In this document: one piece after another, positions 1-9,852 of the stretch
Layout: each line of letters begins with the position of its first letter
Numbering within the stretch: position 1 is the first letter of the stretch
Source: Aquanectria penicillioides
Taxonomy: Eukaryota; Ascomycota; Sordariomycetes; Hypocreales; Nectriaceae
Direction: 5' to 3'
DNA length: 64,000 nucleotides
Assembly: GCA_003415625.1 (NCBI GenBank)
Contig: PYIU01000002.1
Span: 2,976,001 to 3,040,000, forward strand
The notes under the pieces: model-generated
Seen by the model: only the letters and a program-made list of their open reading frames with translations
Databases searched by the model: none
What the model was told of the DNA's origin: nothing
Position numbers and translations under genes: made by a program

Positions 1-1588
1 TAACCCAGCTTCCCATAGTTTCATGTGCCATCCTGAGATGCTCCTTCACATCCCCACCATAGATGACCCTGTCGAACGTTTCGTCTCCGTAGTCAAGTTT
101 TATCTGAGCGGCTGGCATATTCGTCCTCCGTTAGTGCCCACTTAATACCCCCAACTATCGTCATCTTGTTTACCGGCACTGGCTGACCACATGTGCAGGG
201 GCGTCAAGAAGCCTTTAAACCCATCCTCGGCGAAATCTTCACATGTTATTGGGAATTCGACGACCAGAAGCGTGCATACTACATTTCCGAACAGACCTCT
301 CATCACCCTCCCAAGTCCAGTTACTTCTACCTAGCCCCTGATCACCACATCCGCATTGATGGCACCCTCAAGCCCCGCAGCCGCTTCCTCGGCAACTCCG
401 CTGCCAGTCTCATGGAAGGAATTGCGTTCTTGACTCTGCTCAACCGAGGAAAAGATCCCAAGGTTGGAGAAAGATAGTGCGTCAACCTATAATTCTGTTG
501 TTTTGCTGCCCATGAAGATGACAAGGGTCCTGACATTCCACAATAGCATCCTAACTCAGCCCAACATGTACGCCCGAGGTATTCTTTTCGGGAAAATGAA
601 GTATGAGCTTGGAGACCACAGTTTCGTTCGCTGCCCAGAGCTCGATCTGGTCGCCGATGTCGATTTCAAGACCAAGGGTTGGGTTGGTGGTACATACAAT
701 GCAATTGGCGGTTTGATAAAGAGGGAAAGCACAGGAGAGGTTCTGTTCGAGCTCTCTGGGCTATGGAGCGAGGAAATGTTTATCAAGGATATGAGGGTGA
801 GTGCTGTTCGTCTTTTGCGATGCGACAACGGTGTTCCTAACTCAAGCAGACCGGTCACCGAGAGATGTTTTTCGATGCCACACATGCAAAGCCCACTTCC
901 CCGCTAGTAAGACCAATCGAGGAGCAGGAAGAGCGAGAGTCTCAGAGGCTCTGGGAAAATACCGCCATGGCCGTTAAAGAGCGAAATCACGAAGTTGCTA
1001 CGGACGAAAAGACAAAGATTGAGGATCGCCAACGCGAAGAAGCAGCAGCACGAGCTCAAGACAACGTCGAGTGGCATCCTCGGTTGTTCCGCCGTGTTCA
1101 GGGCGGCCCCGGTGGCCTTGAAGAAGGGAAGAAGACCTCGAATGGATTATCAACGCCAACATGCAAGTTCCTACACCTATCCCCCTCGAACAGCGCAAGT
1201 CTAACAAGCATGCAGTGATCACACAGCGACTCCCGAGAAGCAGGCCGAACAGGCCATGGCCATTTACCCTATCGTAAAGGGCCAGAAGGCCAACCCACGT
1301 CACGTCATTCCTCCTCACAGTCCTACCTCCGAAGCCAACAAGCAACTTGGACATATCGATGATGAGACCGAGAACCAAAAGACCAAGTTGCCTGAACAGA
1401 AAGCTGACGCTGAGGACAACCTTATTGACTTCGACGACACACCCGCTCAGCAAAATTCTGTCAAGCCCACGCCTAGCCAAGTCGAGATTGAATATTTGCT
1501 CAACTCAACCGGGAAGCAGGCGGAAGGACCGCTCATCGATTTCACTGAAGACCTGAAGAAAAAATTGCCCTCTGACGCGAAGCAATGA
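1..1588 (+). CDS. Oxysterol-binding protein homologue (Osh/ORP family), 5' end outside window, two apparent frameshifts
   Basis: Lipid-transfer protein of the Osh/ORP family, which exchanges sterol or phosphatidylserine for PI4P between membranes; the exact paralogue is not resolved. The family signature EQTSHHPP is intact, as are downstream blocks such as PNMYARGILFGKMKYELGD and EWHPRLFRRVQGGPGG. Exons as read: <2-129, 199-462, 560-796, 850-1162, 1216-1588. The first intron uses GTTAGT at 130, and the last uses a GC donor (GCAAGT at 1163). The frame breaks twice: at CCC 220-222 (just before the conserved ILGE) and at GGG 1126-1128. One extra base at each makes the exon sum 1317 nt, divisible by three, and rejoins KKPLNP to ILGE and EEG to EEDLEW. 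The acidic C-tail carries two LIDF repeats. The N-terminus lies left of the window. Confidence 0.85.
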
Positions 1589-2056
1589 GATAACATTTCC
1601 TACAAAGAATAGAAAGAGGCCCAAGTGGACTAACTGGCATGGTTGGCTATTTTGTAAAAGAACGGGGTGGGCGATGGTTCGGGGCAGGCATATATCAACA
1701 TCGGCGCGGCATAGGACTGGTTATAAAGGGATACCATTGTACATATCTGCATGATGAGTGGGTTGGCAATGAGTAGCAAGGTTTCAACACAACATACCAA
1801 ACAAGCAGGCAGGAATAGAAACAAAGAATGGTCTTGTCGAGAAAACTCGACTCGTTTTGGATTCACATGAATTATCTGTACAGATGTGGCATCATCAACA
1901 CACCCTTAGTAAATGAGGCTACCCAAAAATCTACTTCCTTGAACGCCATGACCCGTACCTCCCTTGGTAGATGTTTCAATTCCCCCTTCCTCTCGGTCAA
2001 TTGGATATGGAAACCAAATAACGCGCATTGCATCGAAAAAAAAATACCCCCCTGCT
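1589..2056. other. Convergent intergenic region (OSBP / U2AF)
   Basis: A 3'-to-3' spacer shared by the OSBP gene and the U2AF small subunit gene. It must hold both 3' UTRs. An A-rich stretch lies at 2034-2047. I see no additional coding signal. Confidence 0.5.
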
Positions 2057-2869
2057 TTAGAATCGTCGTCGCGTAGGCTCAGGAGTTGGCGAGCGGCTGG
2101 CGCTCTTCTCGTCGCGGCCGCGCATCCTAAGCCACTTTTTAGTGCTGAGCTGGAGCTCACGATCGAGCTCCTCGCCGGGGTTCTTGCGATGGATGAAGTT
2201 GCAGAAGCCACCACGGACGCAGCCCTCGCCCGAGTTGAGTCGACAGCAGGCCTCACGGAAGTCCGTCACGGGACTAAGCTCGCAGTAGATGGGGCGGGCG
2301 GCGTACCAACGGCTGTTGAGCTCGTCGCAGGCCTTCTGGGCGGACTCTTCGTACTTGAATCGCGCGTAGACGTTGCCGATGAGGTCTGAGCCAAAGAAAG
2401 AAGAAAGATCAGCATAGCTATTCCAAAGGAGAAAGGGATCGCAAAGTGGGAAAACACGCACGGTCATTGTTGTTGTCGCAAACAACGAGTTCCTCGAGCT
2501 CGCCGTACTTGCAAAGCTCGCACCAGATGTCCTCATAGAAGGCGTCAAAGTGGTTCTGAAGTTGGGAGGGGTTCATGCGGTTCTTGGGGTCGTAGGCCGG
2601 GTTCTGGTACAGGTTGGGCATGAGGATGGTCTGGCTGTAAGAGGGCTTGACGTGCTTTCGGGAGCAGCGGTCACCATGTCGGCAGGCTCCAATTTTCTAA
2701 ACGCGCACAGTTAGCAAAAACCAGAGTCTGGTGGTGCGATGGAGCTTTTTCATTCCAGCAAGCTTGGCTGGGCTCCCAAGTGAACGAACGGTCGGAGACT
2801 TACAAAGTAGAAGGAGCAGTTGACCTTGTCAAGCTCGGTACCGAAAATGGAGGCAAGGAAGTTAGCCAT
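2057..2869 (-). CDS. U2 snRNP auxiliary factor small subunit (U2AF35/U2AF23)
   Basis: Splicing factor that recognises the 3' splice-site AG as the small partner of the U2AF heterodimer, in the nucleus. Exons 2869-2804, 2696-2462 and 2385-2057 give 630 nt and 209 aa, close to the S. pombe protein size. The start MANFLASIFGTELDKVNCSF is typical of the family. Visible domains are a first CCCH zinc finger (split by intron 1, continuing KIGACRHGDRCSRKH), a U2AF-homology RRM with LIGNVYARFKYEESAQKA, a second CCCH finger (CCRLNSGEGCVRGGFCNFIH) and a short Arg/Ser-rich tail. Introns are 107 and 76 nt with GTAAGT and GTGCGT donors. The frame is clean throughout. Confidence 0.93.
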
Positions 2870-3718
2870 TGTTGAGGATGCGAGGATGCGGCGCTGGGGA
2901 GGCGAATGGAAGAGGCTCGGTGTCGATGGTTTGGGTTAACGATGGAGGAGCTGGCTGCTGAAGGAAGATTTGGGAAGTTGGAGAGGCAAAGGTCAATAGC
3001 CTTGCGCCACAAGATGAAGATGAGGCTGAATCACGTGTGTATGTGTGGCTGGTTTGTCAGGAAGCAGGTCCCACTGATTAGATACCTACAGTCATCAGAC
3101 GTTCTTGCTAACTAGGGAAGTCTGGAGTATTCTAGAGAGCTGCAAGCCACGCACCGCCACACTTAAGCGTCTTGGGCAGGGGAATGAGGCTGAAACAAGG
3201 GGTGCTTCCCTCACACCCCCCACCCCCCGGCCCCCCCGACCAGCTCAGCCAATAAATTAATTAAAGGCGGCATGTGGCACCAAGACGGTTCTCCTCGTCT
3301 TAGCGAAAAGCCAGTCCTGAACTGGTAAGTGGTTCATCAAATTGTTCAGGGACCGGCAAACTTATTGGGCATTGTTTGCACCATTCCTTGTTTCCAGGGC
3401 GAGTTGGTAGTTGCCAGTGTCTTTCCAGCGTCTCCATTGCAGTTTCATGATTGACTGCCACCCCGCGACTCGCGTCTCACAATTTCATAATTCACACAGA
3501 ACTTAGGGCGTCAAGATACCACCGACCACGACGACCTGCGAACAGAACGCTCGCCTTTTCTCATCCTTCTTTCTCCGATCGCGGGCGACGAACATAGCAG
3601 CACAAGGCGCTCTCCTTTTTGTTTTCTTCCAGTTCGCGTCACATCTATAAACCGAACCCCGTCGTCTCGATCCTCGATCCTCGATCCCTATCCATACTTC
3701 CCCGAACAGTCCAGGGCA
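2870..3718. promoter_or_regulatory. Divergent promoter region (U2AF / ELMO)
   Basis: An 849-bp spacer between two divergently transcribed genes, so it should hold both promoters. A C-rich block lies at about 3217-3240 next to an AT-rich patch (ATTAATTAA near 3253-3264). No specific factor site can be assigned by eye. Confidence 0.4.
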
Positions 3719-5848
3719 ATGGACCAAGCAGACATTCCCGCGCTGCTGGCGCGCCTAGCCAGTGACGAGGATGCCTCGCGGAAAATGGCCGTGTTCAAGC
3801 TTCAAAACTCCATCAACGATCCTGCCTTCGCCGATGTCTTCATCTCCTCTGGCGGCCTCGTCGTCCTCCGCCGGCTCATCATGACCGCCGGTGGAAACAC
3901 ACTTGCCTACTCGCTCCAGAGTTTGACACGCCTGCTCGAAGTCGATATGGGATGGGACATCTTTGAGGGGCCAACAGCCAGCGATCTAGTCGAGCGGGTC
4001 GTGGAGCTCGTTGTCACAAACCCGCTGGTTAACATCCTCAGGGGCGCCATGTCAATCCTGGTCGCCCTCGTTAGCCATTCCCAGTCTACTGGCCTCACCA
4101 CCGCCGCCAGCCTCACGCCAGGAACGTTTGGCTTCCGCGCCTTGAAACCCGCTGTCGCCGTCTACCCACAGTTCTTCGAGCTGGTCATCGCCCAGTTACA
4201 GAGTGCAGACCACGCGCTATGCGCCAACGCCTTGATGTTGATAAATGCTTTGATCCGAGACGCCGTGTCAAACGACAGCTCCATCGGGGGCAAAACGAAT
4301 GGGAACTCAGGGGAGGAATGGTCCAAGTTTATCAAGCGGTTGCAGGACTTAGGCCTAATCAAGGCCGTTTACAAACTCATGCAGAGCTCCGCTCTGCAGG
4401 ACCTGGCACATCCCATGTTGGAATTCCAGTCGCTAACCAAGATCCTACTAAAGAAATGGCTTGAGGTTGAAGTCGATGTGGAGCGACCAGAACACCGACG
4501 AGCGCTCAAGGGATTGCATCTGGCCAGCGCACCAGACCGCTCCCATGTAAACGGGACTTCATCCCCAGAACAAAATGACATAGCGGCGAGGAAGGGTAGC
4601 AAACGACACAACCCTGAGAAGTGGAGGAGGTTGGGCTTCGAAACCGAAAACCCTGCGCAGGAGTTTGGCCTTACGGGTTTCTTGGGTATGATGGATGTCA
4701 CCGATTACATACGCAAGAATGAGGACGGCTTCCAGAAACTCCTAATGGAGCAAGCTGGGAAGCCAGCAGCCCAGCGCTGCCCTGTTGCTCGGGCGAGTTT
4801 TGCAGTTACAATGATTCTGTACGACCATTTCGAAGTCGACAAGGCCGACCTCGAGGACACCAAGGGCTACCAGGTGATGGAGTCAAAGGATCATGACAGG
4901 CTATTTAGACCATTGCTCCTGCAATGGTCTCGGCTACACACTAGTTCTTTGCATGCCTTTTTCCGGGTGTGGAAGGTGACCGGCGCCGAGCAGGATGACT
5001 TGGAGAAAGTGGTTGAGTTGGTCAGGATCCTGGTTGATCAGGTGGTGGGCGGGGCAACAAGGACCAAGGATGTCCTCGAAGTGGAAGAGGAGATGCAGGA
5101 ATTCGAGGTGGCGAGATTACGGGAGCTGCAGATGCAACTACTCGAGTTGTCATTTGAGGGTACCTGGGGCCAGCACCTGTTCCAAGTGCGAGACGAGCTG
5201 AAGCAAGAGGCTCTGCAATTCGTCAAGGAACAGAGGATCCGCTGCCTCCTTGAGGGATCGTGGTTCTCCAAGCCAACGCCCAAGCGAGATAACACCGGAA
5301 GCAAGCATCGACTCTTCACGCCCACGCCTTGGCGCTATGCGAAATTGTCCCACAACAGACGGTATCTTCATTATGCCGATTTCGAGAACCAGCCAGCCCA
5401 CGAGCCCAGTCTAGACTCTTTGGCGGAGAAGATTGATCTCAGCACGATCAGCTCGGTCGTCTCCAATGTGTCGGCTTCAGACGAGGCAAAGAGCACAACA
5501 AGCGGGGCTACGCCCAAGGCGTCGACGACGACCAAGATTACGGTGTATAGCTTCATCAATCCCACAAACCCAACCAAGGGCCCGGACAATAAAGAACACC
5601 CAATTTTGTCCTTGTGGCCAACGAGCCACAGCCTCGCCTCTGAGTGGTTAGACGGCCTCCTAATGCTGCTCAACCAAGCCCCCATCACAGCGGAAACGAA
5701 CAAGCTCGTCAATATGGTCAGCGAGTACGGACTTAAAATTAGACTTCTCAATGTGCGAATGGATTCGGCGTTTGATGGCCCCGTACCGGGCGCCGGGGTG
5801 ATTCCAAGCCGTGAGGGCCTCGATGACGACTACTTCTTCGAGGTCTAG
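3719..5848 (+). CDS. ELMO/CED-12 family protein (Lmo1-like)
   Basis: Intronless gene of 709 aa. The N-terminal ~300 residues are armadillo-like helical repeats (from DIPALLARLASDEDASRKMAV on). A central ELMO domain follows at about 330-470 (e.g. FAVTMILYDHFEVDKADLED), then a PH-like C-terminal domain (HRLFTPTPWRYAKLSHNRRYL onward) and a Ser/Thr-rich linker near 575-600. ELMO proteins act with DOCK-type exchange factors on Rho-family GTPases; in yeast Lmo1 works with Dck1 and Rho5 in the oxidative stress response and mitophagy. No DOCK gene is in this window. The first in-frame ATG follows a pyrimidine-rich leader. No frame problem is seen. Confidence 0.88.
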   Translation: MDQADIPALLARLASDEDASRKMAVFKLQNSINDPAFADVFISSGGLVVLRRLIMTAGGNTLAYSLQSLTRLLEVDMGWDIFEGPTASDLVERVVELVVTNPLVNILRGAMSILVALVSHSQSTGLTTAASLTPGTFGFRALKPAVAVYPQFFELVIAQLQSADHALCANALMLINALIRDAVSNDSSIGGKTNGNSGEEWSKFIKRLQDLGLIKAVYKLMQSSALQDLAHPMLEFQSLTKILLKKWLEVEVDVERPEHRRALKGLHLASAPDRSHVNGTSSPEQNDIAARKGSKRHNPEKWRRLGFETENPAQEFGLTGFLGMMDVTDYIRKNEDGFQKLLMEQAGKPAAQRCPVARASFAVTMILYDHFEVDKADLEDTKGYQVMESKDHDRLFRPLLLQWSRLHTSSLHAFFRVWKVTGAEQDDLEKVVELVRILVDQVVGGATRTKDVLEVEEEMQEFEVARLRELQMQLLELSFEGTWGQHLFQVRDELKQEALQFVKEQRIRCLLEGSWFSKPTPKRDNTGSKHRLFTPTPWRYAKLSHNRRYLHYADFENQPAHEPSLDSLAEKIDLSTISSVVSNVSASDEAKSTTSGATPKASTTTKITVYSFINPTNPTKGPDNKEHPILSLWPTSHSLASEWLDGLLMLLNQAPITAETNKLVNMVSEYGLKIRLLNVRMDSAFDGPVPGAGVIPSREGLDDDYFFEV

Positions 5849-6697
5849 AGAGCAAGTCGAGTTGGATTGACAAGTTTGGCAAGAAAGGAAACAAGCGAGA
5901 TTTGGAATTGGCTTTTGCATTCATATACCCCACCCCCCCTTCTTTTTTTCTTCTTTTTTTCTGTTTTTTTTTTTTTTTTTTGGTGCTGGATGGTCCGGTA
6001 CGGGCATAGCGAGTGTGTTTTGAAACAATGAATAATTGGATTCTTTCCCAGCTCGTGTCATCGAGTGTACCCATATATATCGAGAAGAGAGTCTATTCTA
6101 GGACATAGGACCTGGTCATTGTGTGGCTTGTCACAAATACCAAGCTGTCAATGATAAATTGTGTTATACTGTATGTCCAAGTACACTCGTGGTCCACTAT
6201 CGAACACATAGAACTCAAATTTCAGAAAATTGTGTCAAAGTTGATCTGCGTATTTGAACAGGCTACATGGGTCATGATGCCTAGGCTGTTGAAACCCACC
6301 TCCTCGCACGCACTTGAAGAACTCTGAGGCTGTAGGCCTCACGGATGAAAAGGAACATTGGATTATTTTTGCGATCGCCATGGTATATATTCTAGAATCA
6401 AGCTATTAAACAATAAAATAGGGCATCTCGTTGTGTACCCTCCAGATCCTCAATACGAGAATGTCATCAAGAGTAACCAGGGCCTCAGTACCAAGGTCAC
6501 GCAATCCGCACACCATAGAAATAGTGCGCAAGTGAAAAAAGAAGAATCACTAGCAGGTCCAGAATGGTTAAGAAAGTATTAAAGCAAGAATTTTCTAGTA
6601 TGCTGGTCTCTTAGCACTACCCTTGCTGCCTGTGCCCAAGAAGAGGTCTTGTCCGTGGACAAGTGTCAACCAAGATCTCATCTAGCTTATTGACATA
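5849..6697. other. Convergent intergenic region with T-rich tract
   Basis: Spacer between the ELMO gene and the secreted cysteine-module gene, both ending here. A T-rich tract runs about 5939-5981, including a pure T run of about 18. The rest is AT-rich with only short chance reading frames. Confidence 0.5.
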
Positions 6698-9600
6698 TTA
6701 AACGGTAGATGAGGCGCACTGGTAGCACTCGGGTTGAGAGAAAGTGTCACAATCAGACTTGGCAGTAAACTTAAATGCCGAGTACAGGTTGCAAACCCAC
6801 TTGCCTTTGTCCTGAACACGGGAGAAGAGCTTGCAGCCATCTTTCTCATTGCAGCTCTTGGCACAGGTAGCATCGCTAGTGCATCACCAGTACACATAAG
6901 TAATTCGTTACCAATCTCGCCCTTCTTATTACAGATAAGACTACTAGAAGGGTTAGAGACGGCAACGTACGAAGAGCAGGGGGCGGGAGGAGTAGGGGTA
7001 GACGTGGTCTCGCAGGTGTAGCAAGAGCTGTCATACCAGAAGCTGCCACAACTAAGCTCAAAGTTGGCCACATTGCTCACAGCTTCCTTGTATAGAGTGC
7101 AGAGCTTGTCGCTATCTCGAATAGCCCAGGACTGGCAGCCGGAGGTGGATTTGCAGAATGCCGCACAGTCAAGTTGGCTGGACACATACTTCCAGGTGAA
7201 GGTCTCGCAGCTCGACTTCTTGGTACCCTCCCAAGCACACTTGTTCGAGCTAGAAGAGCTGTTTGATAGAGAGCAGGTGGCAGTTGGGGCAGCTATGCTG
7301 GTAGTTGTGGTGGCAGGCGCGCTTGTCGTGGTGTGGATGATCGTTGCGCTACTACCAACGCAAGAATAGCAGGAAATGTCATAGAAGTAAATGCCACACT
7401 CAGGCTCGGCATTTACAGCGTTCACAACAGTGTCTTTATAGAGAGCGCATGCACCGTTCTTCTTCTCAAAGGAGAAGGATTTGCAACCTTCCTCGTCGAC
7501 ACAGAGTTTGGCGCAGGCAACCTCATTACTAGCATTTGTAGTCTGGAGAACCTCACATCCGCTCTTAAGCTTTCCCTCGGTTCCACACTTGGCATTCGAC
7601 GGCTTAGGAGATACCATCTGATAAGCAGAGCAGGTAGCGGCTGCAGATGGGGAAGCGGCAGCGTGGGTAGTTGTAGCTGTGCTGTGAGAAGCTGTAGTGC
7701 CATGGGAGGTTGTAGTGCCATGGGAGGTTGTAGTGCCATGAGAAGTGGTAGGAGTGTTTTTGCCTACGCAAGAATAACACGATTTATCATAGAAGCTGAT
7801 GCCGCAGTCGGGTTGAATGTTGACGGCCTTGGAAACGGCGTCCTTGTAGAGAGCGCAAGCACCAGTCTTCTTCTCAAATGAGAAGGAGTTGCAACTCTGC
7901 TTCCTGATGCAGAGCTTCGCGCAACTGTCCTCATCCTTGATAGTAGCAGTCTGGATGACTTCACAATCTGTCTTTGACTTGCCCTCGACATCACACTTGG
8001 CGTTCAGAGGACTGGGTGAAACCAGCTTGTATGCCTCACAGGTCGAAGCCGCGGAGGTGGAAGCAGCACCTTGGGAATTGGTAGTGTGGGAAGTGGTGCC
8101 GTGAGAAGTCGTCGTGCCGTGGGAACTGGAGGCAAAATGAGAAGTTGTGGTGCCGTGAGAAGTTGTTGGGGTAGATCCACTGCTGCAAGTGTAACATGAC
8201 TTGTCATAAAAGTAGACACCACATTCATCCTTCTTGTATGCAACCGTAGAAACGGAGTCCTTATAGAGAGAGCAGACGAGATGGTTCTTGTCAAAAGAAA
8301 AAGACTTGCAGCCCTGGTTGTTCTCACAGGCCTTGGCACAGCCAGCAGCATCCTGTGTCCGAGAAGTTGCGAGCGTCTCACACCAGCTGTTGAGTCCGCC
8401 CTCGAACTTGCACTTGGCACTATCAGGGGCAAGGCTAATCATTTTATACGAATCACATGAACGAGTCGCAGAGCTTTGTGTGGTGGTAGTATGCGAAGCA
8501 GTCGTACTATGAGTGGTCATCTGGGTGGTGCTAAGGGTGATGGTAGGTGAGGAACTACCAACGCAGGTGTAGCAAACCTTGTCATAGAACTCGATTCCAG
8601 ACTCAGGCTTTCCGGTAGCAATACTGGAGACGGAATCCTTGAAGAGCGAGCAGAGGCCGTTTTTGTCAAAGGAAAAGGACTTGCACTCCTGCTTGCCTTC
8701 GCAGAACGCAACACAACCAGTGGCATCCTTGGTGTGGGTGCTATCGAATTTGGTGCATCCGCCCTTGAGCTCTCCCTCGTAATTGCACTTGGCGTTAGCT
8801 GGGTATGGGGTGATGAGCTTGTAAGCATCGCAGGTAGGAGCTGAGGAAGCGCTGGTGGTAGCAGAGCTGCTAGTTGTGATGATGGAGGATGATGAGGTGG
8901 TCTGAGGGGTCGTGGTAGGGGGGCTGCTGCTGCTGATGGATGCCCTGGGGGTAGACAAGGGTGTAGACGAAGGAGTGGACGATGAGGTCGAATACTCTGT
9001 CGAGCTGCTGCTAGGCAATCCTATGGTAGACGACGGAGTTGAGGTAGAGGTGCTACTCTCAGAGCTGGAGCTGGTGCTGGAGCTGCCGGAGACGGTGCTC
9101 GAGGAAGTACCAGGCACACCAGATGTTGAGGTGGGAGTACTGCTCTCGGTAGTAGAGCCAGAGGCCTGAGGAGTAGAGATGGGGGTGCTGCTCTCACTTG
9201 TGGAGCTATAAGATCCGGAAGTGGTGACGGGGCTGTTGGGCTGAGTATTGCCGGGAGTGGTTGTAGGAGTGCTAGGGGCCGGCAAAGAGGTGCTGGTGCC
9301 AGTACCAGGGCAGTTGAAGCACGACAGCTGCCACCATGGTGCTTGGTTGCCAGAAGGAGTGCCCTGCTGTGGAACGGCGCTGTCCAAGTAGACGGAGCAA
9401 TCACCGGAGCTGGAGTCAAAGGAGAAGCTGGAGCATCCAGAGGTCTCGGCACAGTGATAGGCGCAGGCCGCAACCTCAGTGGCCGTGAAGGCCGCATATG
9501 CGATAGGGCAGTTTGGAGGGGGACCGCCCTGGCCACAAGATGCGCCAGCAGGTGGTGGCCACAGAGCGGAGCACGCCAGGGCAGGTGACGTCGAGGTAGG

Positions 9601-9852
9601 CGCCAGGGGGGTTGTCGAAAGCGACGAGGAAGGAGTGACGGAGATAGTAGGGGCACCATCAGTGTTGGGCGGCGTGCCTGCCTCGGTCCACGACGACGAC
9701 ACGGCCGGCGTGGAAGCCGAAGCGGAAATGGAAGCAGAAGGAGTGGACGAAAGAAGGGACGAACCAGAAGCTCGAGGTTTACATGGTCCTGCATTGACGG
9801 CTGGCAAGGCCAGGGCCGCCAAGAGGACGGGCATCAACTTGCCCATAGCCAT
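6698..9852 (-). CDS. Secreted Ser/Thr-rich protein with seven PAN/Apple-like cysteine modules
   Basis: About 1020 aa, starting at 9852 with MAMGKLMPVLLAALALPAVNA, a clear signal peptide. A mucin-like Ser/Thr/Pro stretch is followed by tandem ~90-residue cysteine modules separated by Ser/Thr-rich linkers. Modules 2-5 share the order CxAYK...NAKC..EG...C....D..CAK.C....CKSFSF....C.LYKD.V...CG..FYD.SCY.C; module 1 and module 6 are divergent, and module 7 is at the C-terminus. This resembles the PAN/Apple fold of extracellular adhesion and carbohydrate- or protein-binding proteins; the function is inferred only. One linker has SHGTTT repeats. The uninterrupted frame runs to 6682 but loses the module pattern after 6930. 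A 95-nt intron (GTACGT at 6970 to TAG at 6876) or a frameshift recovers DATCAKSCNEKDGCK and a stop at 6698. Confidence 0.8.
7671..7745. repeat. Short tandem repeat coding SHGTTT-type linker
   Basis: A roughly 18-bp unit containing GTGCCATGGGAGGTTGTA repeats about four times inside the secreted-protein gene, coding a Ser-His-Gly-Thr-Thr-Thr linker between modules 4 and 5. A weaker version lies near 8090-8165. Such repeats can change copy number by slippage without breaking the frame. Confidence 0.75.

Noticed and set aside
998..1480. 160-residue minus-strand open frame opposite the OSBP gene
   Set aside because: It is a shadow of real exons on the plus strand, with biased composition and no family features.
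6876..6911. 36-nt mini-intron GTAACG...CACTAG in the PAN-module gene
   Set aside because: It is too short for a fungal intron and, being a multiple of three, does not produce the needed frame change.
9021..9794. 257-residue alternative minus-strand frame inside the secreted-protein gene
   Set aside because: Pro/Leu/Arg-rich out-of-frame translation of Ser/Thr codon repeats; no start context or domain.
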